From: Actinocorallia populi | Lineage (GTDB): Bacteria; Actinomycetota; Actinomycetes; Streptosporangiales; Streptosporangiaceae | Length of the DNA: 64,000 bases | Assembly (NCBI RefSeq): GCF_002995495.1 | Contig: NZ_PVZV01000005.1 | Location: forward strand, 186,001 to 250,000 | Direction of reading: 5' to 3' | Shown here: piece by piece, positions 8,996 to 18,895 of the stretch | Position numbering within the stretch: position 1 is the stretch's first letter | How the letters are laid out: each line of letters starts with the position of its first letter | Made by a program: the position numbers and the translations under genes | Notes under the pieces: generated by a model | Told to the model about the DNA's origin: nothing | Databases searched by the model: none | Seen by the model: the letters and a program-made list of their open reading frames with translations, nothing else

Positions 8996-10203
8996 TCCGC
9001 TCCCGCCGTGCCGGCCGGCAGCGACGCGACGACCTCGAACCAGCCGTCCTCGCTCCGCCATTCGAGTGTTCCCTCGGCGTTCCGCAGGCGCTCCGCCAGC
9101 ACGGCGAGCCCCGTTCCCGAACCCCGTGACGGCGAGCCGGCCGCGCCGTCGTTGCCGACGCGCAGCAGAGCCCGGCCGTCCTCCACCCGGTAGGCGATGT
9201 GCGCGCGGGCCGCCTCGCTGTGGCGCAGGACGTTGGTGGTCGCCTCGCGCATCACCAGCCCCAGCAGGTGGCGGCCGGTCTCGGAGAGGTCCTGCGCGGT
9301 GCCGGCGGCCCGGTCGATGCTCGTGCGGATCTCGGCGGACGCCAGCACCTTGGCCGCGTTGGAGAGCTCCTCCTCCAACGTGGTGCGCCGGTATCCCTGC
9401 GCCACGGCACGGGTGTCGCGGAGCGCTTCAGCGGACAGTTCCCGCACCTCCCGCATCTCCGCGGCGGCCCGCGACGGATCGGTCTCCGCCAGCCGCGCCG
9501 CGAGCTCGCTCTTGAGGGCGATGACCTGCAGGTGATGGCCCTGGATGTCGTGGAGGTCCGCCGCGAACCGCAACCGCTCCTCCTTGACCGCCAGCTCGGC
9601 GGCCAGCCGCCCGGCGGTGTTCAGCCGTTCGGCGACGTCCCAGCCCCACAACATGCCCAGCACCGTCCACGAGGTGAACGCGACCAGCCCGACCGGCTCG
9701 AGGACGGGGGACGGCCCTTCCACGTCCGCGGAGACGAAGCCGACGATCCCGCCGATGACGGCGGCCGCGACCACCGCGGCGGCGACCAGCACACGCCGTC
9801 GCGCCGGAGGCAGGAACGTCGCCGCGACCGCGACCATCATCGCCGGAGCCAGCGACCACACCCGGTGCTCGTGGACGGCCAGCGCGACCGCCCCGAGCAC
9901 GCCCGCCGCCGCGCTCCCGGCCGCGAGCCACCCGACCGGCGGACGGCCGTCCCGCGGGCGCACGGCTCGCGGACCGCCGGACGCGGAGGCCAACCGGATC
10001 CGGAGCGACACCACGATCGCCGTGACGAGCACGGCGAGCGCGGCGGCGCTGAGCGTCCTGGCCCAGCCGGGCACGCCCTGGTCCAGGGTCCGGCCGCCCA
10101 CGGCGAGCACCAGGAAGAACACGAGGGTCCCGGTGAGGCTCCACCACGTGTAGCGGCGGAAACCGCCCAGGCCGCTCCCGCGCTCCCTCGATCCGTCGTC
10201 CAC
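8992..10203 (-). CDS. DesK-like sensor histidine kinase
   Basis: A 403-residue kinase when begun at the GTG at 10203 (VDDGSRERG); a TTG at 10260 would add 19 residues and would overlap the palindromic region, so I prefer the shorter form. The N-terminal half has about six hydrophobic segments in two clusters, a DesK/LiaS-style membrane sensor. The HisKA_3 dimerisation box has the phospho-accepting His in DLHDIQGHHLQVIALKSEL, and the ATPase domain ends with GSGTGLAVLAERLRNAEG. It is the first gene of a two-gene operon with its regulator. Signal unknown; membrane or lipid state is the known cue for DesK itself. Confidence 0.88.
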   Translation of the reverse strand: MDDGSRERGSGLGGFRRYTWWSLTGTLVFFLVLAVGGRTLDQGVPGWARTLSAAALAVLVTAIVVSLRIRLASASGGPRAVRPRDGRPPVGWLAAGSAAAGVLGAVALAVHEHRVWSLAPAMMVAVAATFLPPARRRVLVAAAVVAAAVIGGIVGFVSADVEGPSPVLEPVGLVAFTSWTVLGMLWGWDVAERLNTAGRLAAELAVKEERLRFAADLHDIQGHHLQVIALKSELAARLAETDPSRAAAEMREVRELSAEALRDTRAVAQGYRRTTLEEELSNAAKVLASAEIRTSIDRAAGTAQDLSETGRHLLGLVMREATTNVLRHSEAARAHIAYRVEDGRALLRVGNDGAAGSPSRGSGTGLAVLAERLRNAEGTLEWRSEDGWFEVVASLPAGTAGAE

Positions 10204-10253
10204 ACGGCCATTGTGTCCGCCCGCCGCCGCATACGGGCCCCGTCGGCCATCCG

Positions 10254-10282
10254 ATGACAAATGTCATGAGAGGCCATGACAT
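10254..10282. promoter_or_regulatory. overlapping palindromes between kinase and membrane genes
   Basis: Two inverted repeats share a half-site: ATGACA-AA-TGTCAT (10254-10267) and ATGTCATG-AGAGGC-CATGACAT (10261-10282), both perfect. This gives three evenly placed TGTCAT/ATGACA half-sites in the divergent control region, a plausible binding site for the NarL-type dimer encoded at 8393-8995. No promoter hexamers were assigned with confidence. Confidence 0.55.
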
Positions 10283-10375
10283 GCCCACGCCCGCAGGTGC
10301 TCTTCCGTCACTACTGCGCGTACCGGCCCTGGCGCAGTCTGAACGCACCACCCGCTCCGGCACAGGAGGGCGACG

Positions 10376-10804
10376 ATGCCGAACACCACCACTGGCCACG
10401 ACCACCCCACGGGGAGATGGCGCCACTTCTTCCGCCACTACCTCGAGATGATCGCCGCGATGCTCGTCGGCATGGCGGTCTTCGGAGCCCTCGTCCGCGG
10501 CGCCCTGGTCCTCGTGGGCCTGGAGTTCCCGGCGGACCGCCCCGAACTGACCCTCCTGGAGATGTCCTTCGACATGACGGCGGGCATGACCCTCTGGATG
10601 CGCTACCGCGGCCACGGCTGGCCCGCCACCCTCGAGATGGCCGCCTCCATGATCGTTCCCGCCCTCGTCCTGCTGCCGTTCCTGTGGCTGGACATGCTCA
10701 CGGGCGACACGGCGATGCTCCTGGAACACGTGCTGATGCTCCCGCTCATGCTCCTGGTGATGCTCCGCCGCCGCGAAGAGTACGGAGCCCCCGCCCATGC
10801 TTGA
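10376..10804 (+). CDS. small Met-rich integral membrane protein
   Basis: A 142-residue protein of no family I can name. It has a short His-containing N-terminus, then about four hydrophobic segments (near residues 24-45, 58-75, 84-104 and 110-130). Methionines are frequent within the membrane segments (for example LEMSFDMTAGMTLWM and LEHVLMLPLMLLVML), which is unusual for this GC-rich genome. Its stop overlaps the start of the next membrane protein by 8 nt, so the two probably act together. Divergence from a DesK-type kinase and the shared palindromes suggest regulation by that system, perhaps in envelope stress. Function unknown. Confidence 0.75.
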   Translation: MPNTTTGHDHPTGRWRHFFRHYLEMIAAMLVGMAVFGALVRGALVLVGLEFPADRPELTLLEMSFDMTAGMTLWMRYRGHGWPATLEMAASMIVPALVLLPFLWLDMLTGDTAMLLEHVLMLPLMLLVMLRRREEYGAPAHA

Positions 10805-11348
10805 CCTCGCCGCTCGCTTCTGGCCCTTCGTCCTGGCCGCGGTCGCGGCGGTGTCCATGCCGACCGAGGACCCCTCGGCCGAGACGGCGGCCCTCGCCAA
10901 CGTCCTCCTCCTGCTGCCCCTGGTCTACCTCATGGTCGCCAAGGCGGGCCGGCGCAAGGCGACCTGGCCGGTCCTCCTGCTCCTCACCGGCGTCTACGTG
11001 CTCCTGAGAGAACTCGACGTGGTGCCCCCTTCCGTCGTCTTCACCGGAACGGCACTGGCCGTCCTCCTGTGGGGCGCGCTCGACGGAGAACTGCGCAATT
11101 CCCGTACCTTCCGTATCCAGGCGTTCGGAATGCTCGCCTTCGGCGCACTCGCCCTGACCGCCCTCCTCGTGGAACCCGCTTTGGGCCGCCACCTGGTCGC
11201 CGCGGGCTGGTTCCTCCACGGCTTCTGGGATTTCGCCCACCTCAGAAAGGACGCCGTCGTCGCCCGCTCCTACGCGAAATGGTGCGGCACCCTCGACATC
11301 CTGGTCGCGGCCCAGCTCGTCCTCCTGCCGTGGATCGTCTCCGGCTGA
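10797..11348 (+). CDS. integral membrane protein of unknown function
   Basis: A 183-residue protein with about six hydrophobic segments covering most of its length (starting MLDLAARFWPFVLAAVAAV). It overlaps the preceding membrane gene by 8 nt and is followed by a strong hairpin. A WFLHGFWDFAHLRKDAVVAR stretch near residues 137-156 has several His/Asp/Arg residues next to a membrane segment and may be functionally important. No family recognised. It is probably co-expressed with its upstream neighbour. Confidence 0.75.
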   Translation: MLDLAARFWPFVLAAVAAVSMPTEDPSAETAALANVLLLLPLVYLMVAKAGRRKATWPVLLLLTGVYVLLRELDVVPPSVVFTGTALAVLLWGALDGELRNSRTFRIQAFGMLAFGALALTALLVEPALGRHLVAAGWFLHGFWDFAHLRKDAVVARSYAKWCGTLDILVAAQLVLLPWIVSG

Positions 11349-11364
11349 GGCCCGGACGCAAAGG

Positions 11365-11401
11365 CCGCGGGCTCGGAATCCAGGGGACTCCGAGCCCGCG
11401 G
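11365..11401. terminator. strong GC hairpin between convergent genes
   Basis: CCGCGGGCTCGGA pairs perfectly with TCCGAGCCCGCGG across an 11-nt loop. It lies 16 bp past the membrane-protein stop and about 90 bp beyond the lcp stop. There is no T-run, so it resembles the T-poor bidirectional terminators of actinobacteria. Confidence 0.75.
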
Positions 11402-11491
11402 CGGGCTTGTGGACGGGGGATCAGGGGGCCGGGGCAGGAGTTCCTCCGTCTGCGCGGGGCGGGTCGCCGGAACGGGGAGGGGGTCCGCCGG

Positions 11492-12715
11492 TCAGGGGTA
11501 GTTCGGGTTGTTGGCCACGGGGATCTCGATGCTGATCTCCTTGGCCTCGGAGACGTAGAGCAGCACGAACTTGCGGATGAACTCGTCGAGGGTCCAGTAG
11601 GCCGCCGGCGCCAGCGGGAAGGGGAGCAGCCCTTCGCGGACGGCGATGAACGGCATCCAGGCCGTCTCGAGGATCCCGGTGAAGACCGGGGTCCTGGGGA
11701 GCTTCAGCCATCCGGCGATCTCGTCGCCGAGCAGGAAGCGCGTGAACGCGGTGAGGACGGGCCTGCTCAGGACGGTGCCGTCGAGCTGGGCTCCGAGGTC
11801 GAGGAGGATGTCGGCCAGCTTGATGCCCTCGGGGGTGGGGGCGAGCACGGCGTCCAGGGACTGCTTGGCCTGGGACTCGGCCTCGGTCCAGGAGTCGGGG
11901 ATGTACTCCTCCTTGATGCCGAGCATGTAGGCGGTCAGCTGCCACGAGTGCAGGAAGGCGTCGGCCTCGGCGGTGGGGATCGGCACCCTCCAGCCCTTCA
12001 GCTGGCGCATGACGGTCGTGGGCAGGCTGTGCCAGGTGACCATCATGTCCATCTGGCTGATCGGGATCTCCTCGTCGGCGACCTTGTCCCAGTGCGGGGA
12101 CTTGGGCAGCAGGTGGCGCACCGCGGCGTGCACCAGGCGGGTCTTGACGCAGGTGACGATCATCTCGCCGTCGGCGGCGAAGGCGTTGCGGGTCCCGATG
12201 TCGTAACCGAGCTTGGCGGTCTTGGAGATGCGGTCCTTCATGTCCGCGCCGCCCTGCGAGTAGTAGACCGCGCGCGCCTCCTTGGGGATGACCGTGCTGA
12301 TCATCCCGCTGGCGAAGCCGTAGAGGACGCCGAGGTAGAGTCCGCGCTTCTCGTTGAACCTGAAGGCGGTGGCGAGCTTGCCCTGGTCGGCCCACGACGG
12401 CAGCTTGCGGGCCTTCTCGATGAAGTTCTTCAGGTCGGCCGGGAGTCCGGCGGGCAGCGGCTGGCCGTTCTTGGTCCAGGTCCGCAGCAGCTGGTTGACC
12501 CGGGGCACGTCGCCCCGGTCGATCAGGGAGGCGACCAGCGGGTCGGCCTCGTCGTCCCACACCGTCCGCGGGTCGGCGCCGAGGCCCGCGCCCACGACCG
12601 ACCCCTTGGGCGACCACGTCCACAGCGCCTGCGCGGGCGAGGCGGCGCCGAGCGCGCCGACGGCGCCCAGCGTTCCGCTCGCCAGCAGCAGGTCGCGCCT
12701 GCTTGGCTTCTCCAT
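11492..12715 (-). CDS. lcp: latex-clearing protein (Lcp), rubber oxygenase, Tat-exported
   Basis: A 407-residue b-type cytochrome dioxygenase of the DUF2236/Lcp family, which cleaves the double bonds of poly(cis-1,4-isoprene) outside the cell to oligo-isoprenoid aldehydes/ketones. The N-terminus is a twin-arginine signal (SRRDLLLASG, hydrophobic stretch, cleavage near SPAQA-LW at about 30). Residues described as functional in Streptomyces K30 Lcp all reappear here with a constant offset of two: Glu146, Arg162, Lys165, Thr166 and the haem-ligand His196 in TRLVHAAVRHLL. The start is preceded by a GAGGAG-type ribosome site. It is divergent from a TetR gene and next to an aldehyde oxidoreductase operon, the known lcp context. 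The residue comparison is from memory of the K30 enzyme. Confidence 0.92.
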   Translation of the reverse strand: MEKPSRRDLLLASGTLGAVGALGAASPAQALWTWSPKGSVVGAGLGADPRTVWDDEADPLVASLIDRGDVPRVNQLLRTWTKNGQPLPAGLPADLKNFIEKARKLPSWADQGKLATAFRFNEKRGLYLGVLYGFASGMISTVIPKEARAVYYSQGGADMKDRISKTAKLGYDIGTRNAFAADGEMIVTCVKTRLVHAAVRHLLPKSPHWDKVADEEIPISQMDMMVTWHSLPTTVMRQLKGWRVPIPTAEADAFLHSWQLTAYMLGIKEEYIPDSWTEAESQAKQSLDAVLAPTPEGIKLADILLDLGAQLDGTVLSRPVLTAFTRFLLGDEIAGWLKLPRTPVFTGILETAWMPFIAVREGLLPFPLAPAAYWTLDEFIRKFVLLYVSEAKEISIEIPVANNPNYP

Positions 12716-12754
12716 GCCTTGCTCCTCTTCGGGCCGAGAACGCCTTGGTGATAT

Positions 12755-12785
12755 GATGAAACGCGATCTGCATCTGCGTATCATC
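12755..12785. promoter_or_regulatory. inverted repeat in the lcp/TetR divergent region
   Basis: GATGAAACGC and GCGTATCATC form 10-bp arms with one mismatch around an 11-nt spacer, 40 bp upstream of lcp and 102 bp upstream of the TetR start. Position and size fit an operator for the TetR protein at 12887-13567. Confidence 0.5.
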
Positions 12786-12886
12786 GGTGGCGAACCCCAT
12801 AACAGCACACCGTGACGGGCATCACAAGGCCTATTGTTGGACGTTGTCGGCGAGCGAGGCGGAAGCAGTCGTCCCAGGAGGAGAAC

Positions 12887-13567
12887 ATGGAACCCGCACT
12901 GCCCTTCCTCATGGCCAACCCGGGCCCGGAGTCGCTGCTCGAACGCGCCTACACCGACGCCGTCGAACGGGTCGAGGACATGGACGAGTCCCGTGTCCGC
13001 GTCCTCGACGCCGCCTACGAGCAGTTCTGCCGGATGGGCATCCAGCGCTCCACCATGGAGGACGTGGCCCGCCGCGCCGGCGTCTCGCGCATCACCGTCT
13101 ACCGCCGTTTCTCCACCAAGGACGCCCTGATCGAACAGGTGGTGCGCCGGGAGTTCCGCCGCTACTTCGACCGCTTCCTCGAGGAGATCTCCCAGGCCGA
13201 GACCGTCGCCGACCGCGTGGTGCTGGGTTTCGTGAGCTCGCTGCGCGTGATCCGGGGCAACCCCCTGATCGGCGGCCTCATCGCCACCGAACCCGACCTG
13301 GTCGTCCCCTCCATGATCAGCGACGGCGGCCGCACCCTGGCCACCGTGCGCCAGTTCGTCGCCGGGCAGCTGCGCCACGAGCAGCGCGCGGGCACCGTCT
13401 CGGCCGACCTGGACGTCGACTTCGTCGCCGAGATGATGGTCCGCGTCTCCGCCTCCTTCCTGGCGATCCCCAGCCTCCTGCTCGACCTCGACGACGACGA
13501 GCAGCTCGCCGCCGTGGCCCGCCGCTTCCTCGTCCCCATGCTCCAGCCCCCGGCCGTGCCGGAGTGA
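12887..13567 (+). CDS. TetR-family regulator, probable LcpR
   Basis: A 226-residue protein. The ATG at 12887 follows AGGAGGAG at ideal spacing; an upstream start is in frame but lacks such a site. The helix-turn-helix is STMEDVARRAGVSRITVYRRF (about residues 45-65), followed by a long helical ligand domain. Divergent from lcp and upstream of the aldehyde oxidoreductase genes in the same direction, it matches the TetR regulators known next to lcp in rubber-degrading Streptomyces and Gordonia. Predicted role: repressor of lcp and possibly the oxidoreductase operon, released by a degradation product. The role is inferred from context. Confidence 0.88.
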   Translation: MEPALPFLMANPGPESLLERAYTDAVERVEDMDESRVRVLDAAYEQFCRMGIQRSTMEDVARRAGVSRITVYRRFSTKDALIEQVVRREFRRYFDRFLEEISQAETVADRVVLGFVSSLRVIRGNPLIGGLIATEPDLVVPSMISDGGRTLATVRQFVAGQLRHEQRAGTVSADLDVDFVAEMMVRVSASFLAIPSLLLDLDDDEQLAAVARRFLVPMLQPPAVPE

Positions 13568-13678
13568 ACCGGGACGTTCCGTTCGGGCTCCGTCATGGTT
13601 TCGCCATGGTTGGGCACTAAGGCGGCGTCCGCGTATCTCGCCGGGATTCACCGAGGTCACCGGGGGTATCCGCCCCGC

Positions 13679-14226
13679 ATGGGCAGCGAGATCGAGAGCA
13701 TGGCCCCCGAGGCCGCACCACCGGTCACCGCCGACCGGCACCACGTCGAACTGGTCGTCAACGAAGTGCCTCACCGGCTCGAGGTCGAGTCCTGGGTCAC
13801 CCTGCTTGACCTGCTGCGCGACCGGCTGGACCTGATCGGCACGAAGAAGGGCTGCGACCACGGCCAGTGCGGCGCCTGCACGGTGCTGCTGGACGGCGTG
13901 CGCGTCAACTCGTGCCTCACCCTGGCCGTCATGCACGACGGCGCCGAGGTCGTCACCGTCGAAGGACTCGCCGAGGGCGAGCGGCTGCACCCGCTGCAGC
14001 AGGCCTTCATCGACCGCGACGCCTTCCAGTGCGGGTACTGCACCCCGGGCCAGCTCTGCTCGGCGGCCGGGATGCTGGACGAGTTCGACGCCGTGCCGGA
14101 GGGGAGCGACGTGGCGAGGGTGCGCGAGCTGATGAGCGGCAACGTGTGCCGCTGCGGCGCCTACCCGCAGATCACCCAGGCCGTGCTCGACGTGCTCGCC
14201 GCCACCCGGGGCCGGGGCGGTGCCGC

Positions 14227-14230
<4 letters not shown>
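13679..14230 (+). CDS. aldehyde oxidoreductase, 2Fe-2S subunit (OxiA/PaoA-like)
   Basis: A 183-residue small subunit of a xanthine-oxidase-family molybdenum hydroxylase. The plant-type ferredoxin motif is CDHGQCGACTVLLDG with Cys59, Cys64 and Cys67, and Cys79 in NSCL. The second cluster domain shows QCGYCTPGQ and VCRCGAYPQ. The start is uncertain: ATG at 13679 or 13700, neither with a strong ribosome site. No Tat signal is present, unlike E. coli PaoA, so the enzyme should be cytoplasmic. The stop overlaps the FAD-subunit start (ATGA). In lcp loci such enzymes oxidise the aldehydes released from rubber to acids for beta-oxidation. Confidence 0.92.
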
Positions 14231-15314
<1,084 letters not shown>

Positions 15315-15318
<4 letters not shown>

Positions 15319-17600
15319 CCGACCTGATCGCCGACCTCGAGACCCCGACCGCGCCGGCGGGCACCGGCACCGTGCGGCTCGGCCAGCCGGTGTCGCGGGT
15401 GGACGGCGTGGCCAAGGTGACCGGCCGCGCCCGCTACGCCGCCGAGCACCCCGCCGCCGACCTCGTACACGGCGTGGTGGTCAACAGCACCATCGCCAAA
15501 GGCCGGATCATCTCCCTCGACACCCGCAAGGCGAGGGAAGTCCCGGGCGTGCTGGCAGTGCTGACCCACGAGAACCGGCCGAGGACGCGTTCGCTCGGCC
15601 TCGCCTTCAAGGACCTGACGGCTCCCGCGGGCTCGCCGTTCAAGCCGCTGCACGACGACCGCATCCGCTACAGCGGCCAGCCCGTGGCGCTCGTCCTGGC
15701 CGAGACGTTCGAGGCCGCGCGGGCGGCGTCACGCCTGGTACGGGTGCGCTACGACGAACGCCCGCACGACACGAACCTGATGGCGAACCTCCGGAAGGCG
15801 CACCGCCCCCGGCCGCTGAAGTTCGGATACAAGCCGCCGCCCTCCGAGAAGGGCGACGCACGGGCGGCCTACGGCGCCGCCGAAGTGAAGATCGACGCCG
15901 TCTACACAGCCGGAGTCGAGCACCACAACCCCATGGAGATGTTCGCCTCGACCGTCATCCTCGGGGAAGACGGGCACCTCACGATCTACGACAAGAACCA
16001 GAGCTCCATCAACTGCCGCTCGTACGTGTCGCGCGTGTTCGGTCTCAAGAAGAGCCAGGTGACGGTGCGCAACCCCTACGTGGGCGGCGCGTTCGGCTCG
16101 GGCCTGCGCCCGCAGTACCAGCTGCCCCTCGCGGTGATGGGGACGCTGCACCTGGGACGCTCGGTGCGCGTGGTGATGACCCGCCAGCAGATGTTCACCT
16201 TCGGTCACCGGCCCGAGACCTGGCAGCGCGTGCGCCTGGCCGCCGACCGCGACGGCACGCTGCGCTCCATCGAACACGTGGCGATCGCCGAGACGTCGCG
16301 CATGGAGGACTACACCGAGGTCGTCGTGAACTGGTCGGGCAAGTTGTACGCGTGCGACAACATCCGCCTCGGCTACCGGCTCGTCGACCTCGACCAGTAC
16401 ACGCCCATCGACATGCGGGCCCCGGGCGCCGCACACGGCGTGCACGCGCTCGAGGTGGCGATGGACGAACTCGCCGTCGAGCTGGACATGGACCCGCTGG
16501 AACTGCGGCTGCGCAACTACACCGAATCCTCGCCGACGGAAGGACTGCCGTACTCGTCCAAGGAACTGCGGGCCTGCTACACCCGAGGCGCCGAACGTTT
16601 CGGCTGGGCCGACCGCCCGCCGCACCCCCGCTCGATGCGCGACGGGCACGAGCTGGTGGGCTGGGGCATGGCCACCGGCATCTGGGACGCGGCCCAGTTC
16701 TACGGCCGCGCCACCGCGGTGCTGCACGCGGACGGCCGCCTTGTCGTCAGCAGCGCGGCCAGCGACATCGGCACCGGCACGTACACGGTGATGACGCAGA
16801 TCGCCGCCGCGACCATGGGCCTGCCACTGGAGGACGTGGTCTTCCAGCTGGGCGACTCGAACCTGCCGCTGGCCTCCGTCGAGGGCGGTTCCAGCCATGT
16901 GGCGACGATCGGCTCGGCCGTCGAAGGCGCCTGCGTGGAACTGCGGCAGAAGCTCCTCCGCATCGCCGGCCGCCTGCCCGGCTCCCCGTTCGAGCACCTG
17001 ACCCTCGACCAGGTCGAGTTCACCGACGGCTCCCTGCGCGTCGCGGGCTCCCCGGAACGCTCGATGCGCCTGGTGGACCTGCTGGCCGCGGCGGACGAAC
17101 AGCGCCTCGAAGCGAGCCACACCCTGGTGTCCAACATGTTCCGCAAACGCAAGTGGGCACTGGGCACCCACTCGGCGGTGTTCTGCGAGGTCAAGGTCGA
17201 CGAGGACCTCGGCACCGCCCGGGTGACCCGCGTGGTGAGCGCGATCGCCGCAGGCCGCATCATGAACCTGAAGACGGCGACGTCGCAGATCTCGGGCGGC
17301 GTGGTGTGGGGCATCAGCCAGGCCCTGCACGAGGAGACCCACAGCGACCACCGCCTCGGCCGCTTCATGAACCACAACCTCTCCGAGTACCACGTCCCGG
17401 TCAACGCCGACATCTCCAACATCGAAGTCCTCTTCGTCGCCGAGGACGACCGCGTCGCCAGCCGCCTCGGCGCCAAGGGCGTCGGCGAGATAGGCATCGT
17501 CGGCGTCTCCGCCGCGGTCTGCAACGCCGTCCACCACGCCACCGGCCGCCGCGTCCGCAGCACCCCCATGACCCCGGACAAGATCATGCGTCCCTGGTAA
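15315..17600 (+). CDS. aldehyde oxidoreductase, molybdopterin large subunit (OxiB/PaoC-like)
   Basis: A 761-residue catalytic subunit starting at a GTG that overlaps the FAD-subunit stop. The N-terminal a/b-hammerhead domain begins near VDGVAKVTGRARYAAEH. Molybdopterin-binding segments include YVGGAFGSGLRPQ, DMRAPGAAHGVHALEVAMDE and GSSHVATIGSAVEGA. The active-site Glu of the family is expected in AKGVGEIGIVG near the C-terminus. Full length. In this locus its likely substrates are the isoprenoid aldehydes made by Lcp. A MoCo sulfuration/insertion factor (XdhC/PaoD type) is not encoded in the window and must come from elsewhere. Confidence 0.93.
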
Positions 17601-17608
17601 AAGAGAAC

Positions 17609-17656
17609 CGGCACCGCCTGCTCCTTCGGCTCGAGCAGGCGGTGCCGCATTTTTTC
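17609..17656 (+). terminator. intrinsic terminator of the aldehyde oxidoreductase operon
   Basis: A perfect 15-bp stem (CGGCACCGCCTGCTC with GAGCAGGCGGTGCCG), 9-nt loop, then a run of six to seven T, 8 bp after the large-subunit stop. One of the few classical T-tailed terminators in the window. Confidence 0.92.
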
Positions 17657-17696
17657 TCACGGTTCTGCGGTCACCGGGAAATGCGCCGCGGGCCGA

Positions 17697-18257
17697 TCAG
17701 GGGGCGATGGTGATGGTCTGGTCGTAGAGGTTGGTGGAACTGTTCCAGGCGCGGACCTGATAGACGGCGTCGAAGACCATGCTCATGGTGGTGGGGCACA
17801 GGAAGGAGCCGGAGATCTTGGTGAGGGGGACGGTGGTGTCGAATTCGATTTGCAGGTGGTCGTTGAGGGGATAGGGCCGGGAGGAATTGGTCCCGTTGTA
17901 GATCCGGGCGGGGATGGTGCCGGAGTAGGAGCAGGTGGCGGGAGAGGTCATCGTGAAGACGGCCGGCAGCGTGGCCTCTCCGTCCCAGGTGCTCGTGACG
18001 TGGTCGAAGGAGCCGCCAGAAACAGTGATGGCGAGCCCGCTGCACGTGCCGGGGAAGAACGTGTTGGAGACGGTGACCGGGGATCCGGTGGCGGTGACCG
18101 TTCCCTCCACGGCGACGGGGGCGCAGCCCGTCGAGGCCAGGGCGACGGCCAGCCAGCCTCCGGGGTTGCTGATGGTGGTGGCCGACGCGGGGCCGCCGAA
18201 CATCAGCGCCGTCGTCACCGCCGTGAAGAGGACGGCGAGCACGCGGACGATTCTCAT
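17697..18257 (-). CDS. secreted protein of unknown function
   Basis: A 186-residue protein with a typical Sec signal peptide (MRIVRVLAVLFTAVTTALMF, cleavage near GPASA-TT at about 27). The mature part is rich in Ser/Thr/Gly, contains four Cys (likely two disulfides) and alternating polar/hydrophobic stretches typical of beta-sandwich exoproteins; no catalytic motif is visible. The start ATG is supported by a clean signal peptide and a GGAAA-type site. It lies downstream of the aldehyde oxidoreductase terminator in convergent orientation and is probably transcribed alone. The small secreted protein at 38125-38658 has a similar composition, but I could not establish homology. Confidence 0.75.
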   Translation of the reverse strand: MRIVRVLAVLFTAVTTALMFGGPASATTISNPGGWLAVALASTGCAPVAVEGTVTATGSPVTVSNTFFPGTCSGLAITVSGGSFDHVTSTWDGEATLPAVFTMTSPATCSYSGTIPARIYNGTNSSRPYPLNDHLQIEFDTTVPLTKISGSFLCPTTMSMVFDAVYQVRAWNSSTNLYDQTITIAP

Positions 18258-18655
18258 GTTCCCTGCTTTCTTTTCCGGGGATCTCGCGTCCGCACATGTC
18301 GGGTGGGCGGAAGCGTGTGCGAGGACGAACGATCACTGTGAACGTAGAAACCCGCTGACATTCCGTCAACAGGCGAAAACACGGACTCTTGGCCGGAATA
18401 CGACAGGAGGCCGAAATACTATTTTCCGCGAAGGATTCCCCGACGGATCACGAACTCGCGATGCGCCTGTCGCCGGACCACCGGCCCCTCTTCCCGAACA
18501 TCCGTTCCGCCCGCACGACCACCGCCATCACCTCCCGCCGAGGCCGCCGCGCATGCCCTGCGGCCCGCGGCCGACCGCCGAAAAGCCGCCACCGCCCCGT
18601 AAGAATGTGCCATCCTCGCGCACTACCCAGGACAGAACCGGGGAAAGGGGACGGC
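18258..18655. other. intergenic region, no gene recognised
   Basis: About 400 bp between the secreted-protein start and the sigma-factor stub. It should carry the promoter of the secreted-protein gene, but I see no convincing gene, repeat or hairpin. Open frames here are short and lack ribosome sites. Confidence 0.5.
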
Positions 18656-18762
18656 TTGGATGCCGCAGAGCGCTTCACCGCCCTGTACGACGACTGCCAC
18701 CCGAAGGTCTTCGCCTACGCGGTGACGGTGGCGGGCCGAGGACTGGCCGAGGCCGAAGCGGA
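18656..18762 (+). pseudogene. ECF sigma-factor N-terminal stub
   Basis: From a TTG preceded by GGGGA, the frame reads LDAAERFTALYDDCHPKVFA then YAVTVAGRGLAEAEAD, which closely matches the first about 36 residues (region 2.1) of actinobacterial RNA polymerase ECF sigma factors. The expected continuation (ETFLVAWRR-type region 2.2) is absent. The frame runs on into unrelated sequence and then overlaps the 3' end of the TetR gene at 18896. So only the start of the sigma gene survives, the rest lost by deletion or replaced when the TetR/NmrA pair arrived. Similarity was judged by eye. Confidence 0.6.
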
Positions 18763-18895
18763 CATCTCCGCCGGGTTCTTTTGTCAGCGGGTGGGGATGG
18801 TCGTGCGGCCGGGGAAGCTCGGAGATCGGGGAATCGGTGGTGGCCGGCGGCCGTACGTCTGCAGGCTCGGGTCGGTCTCGGGAGGCGGGGCGGGT

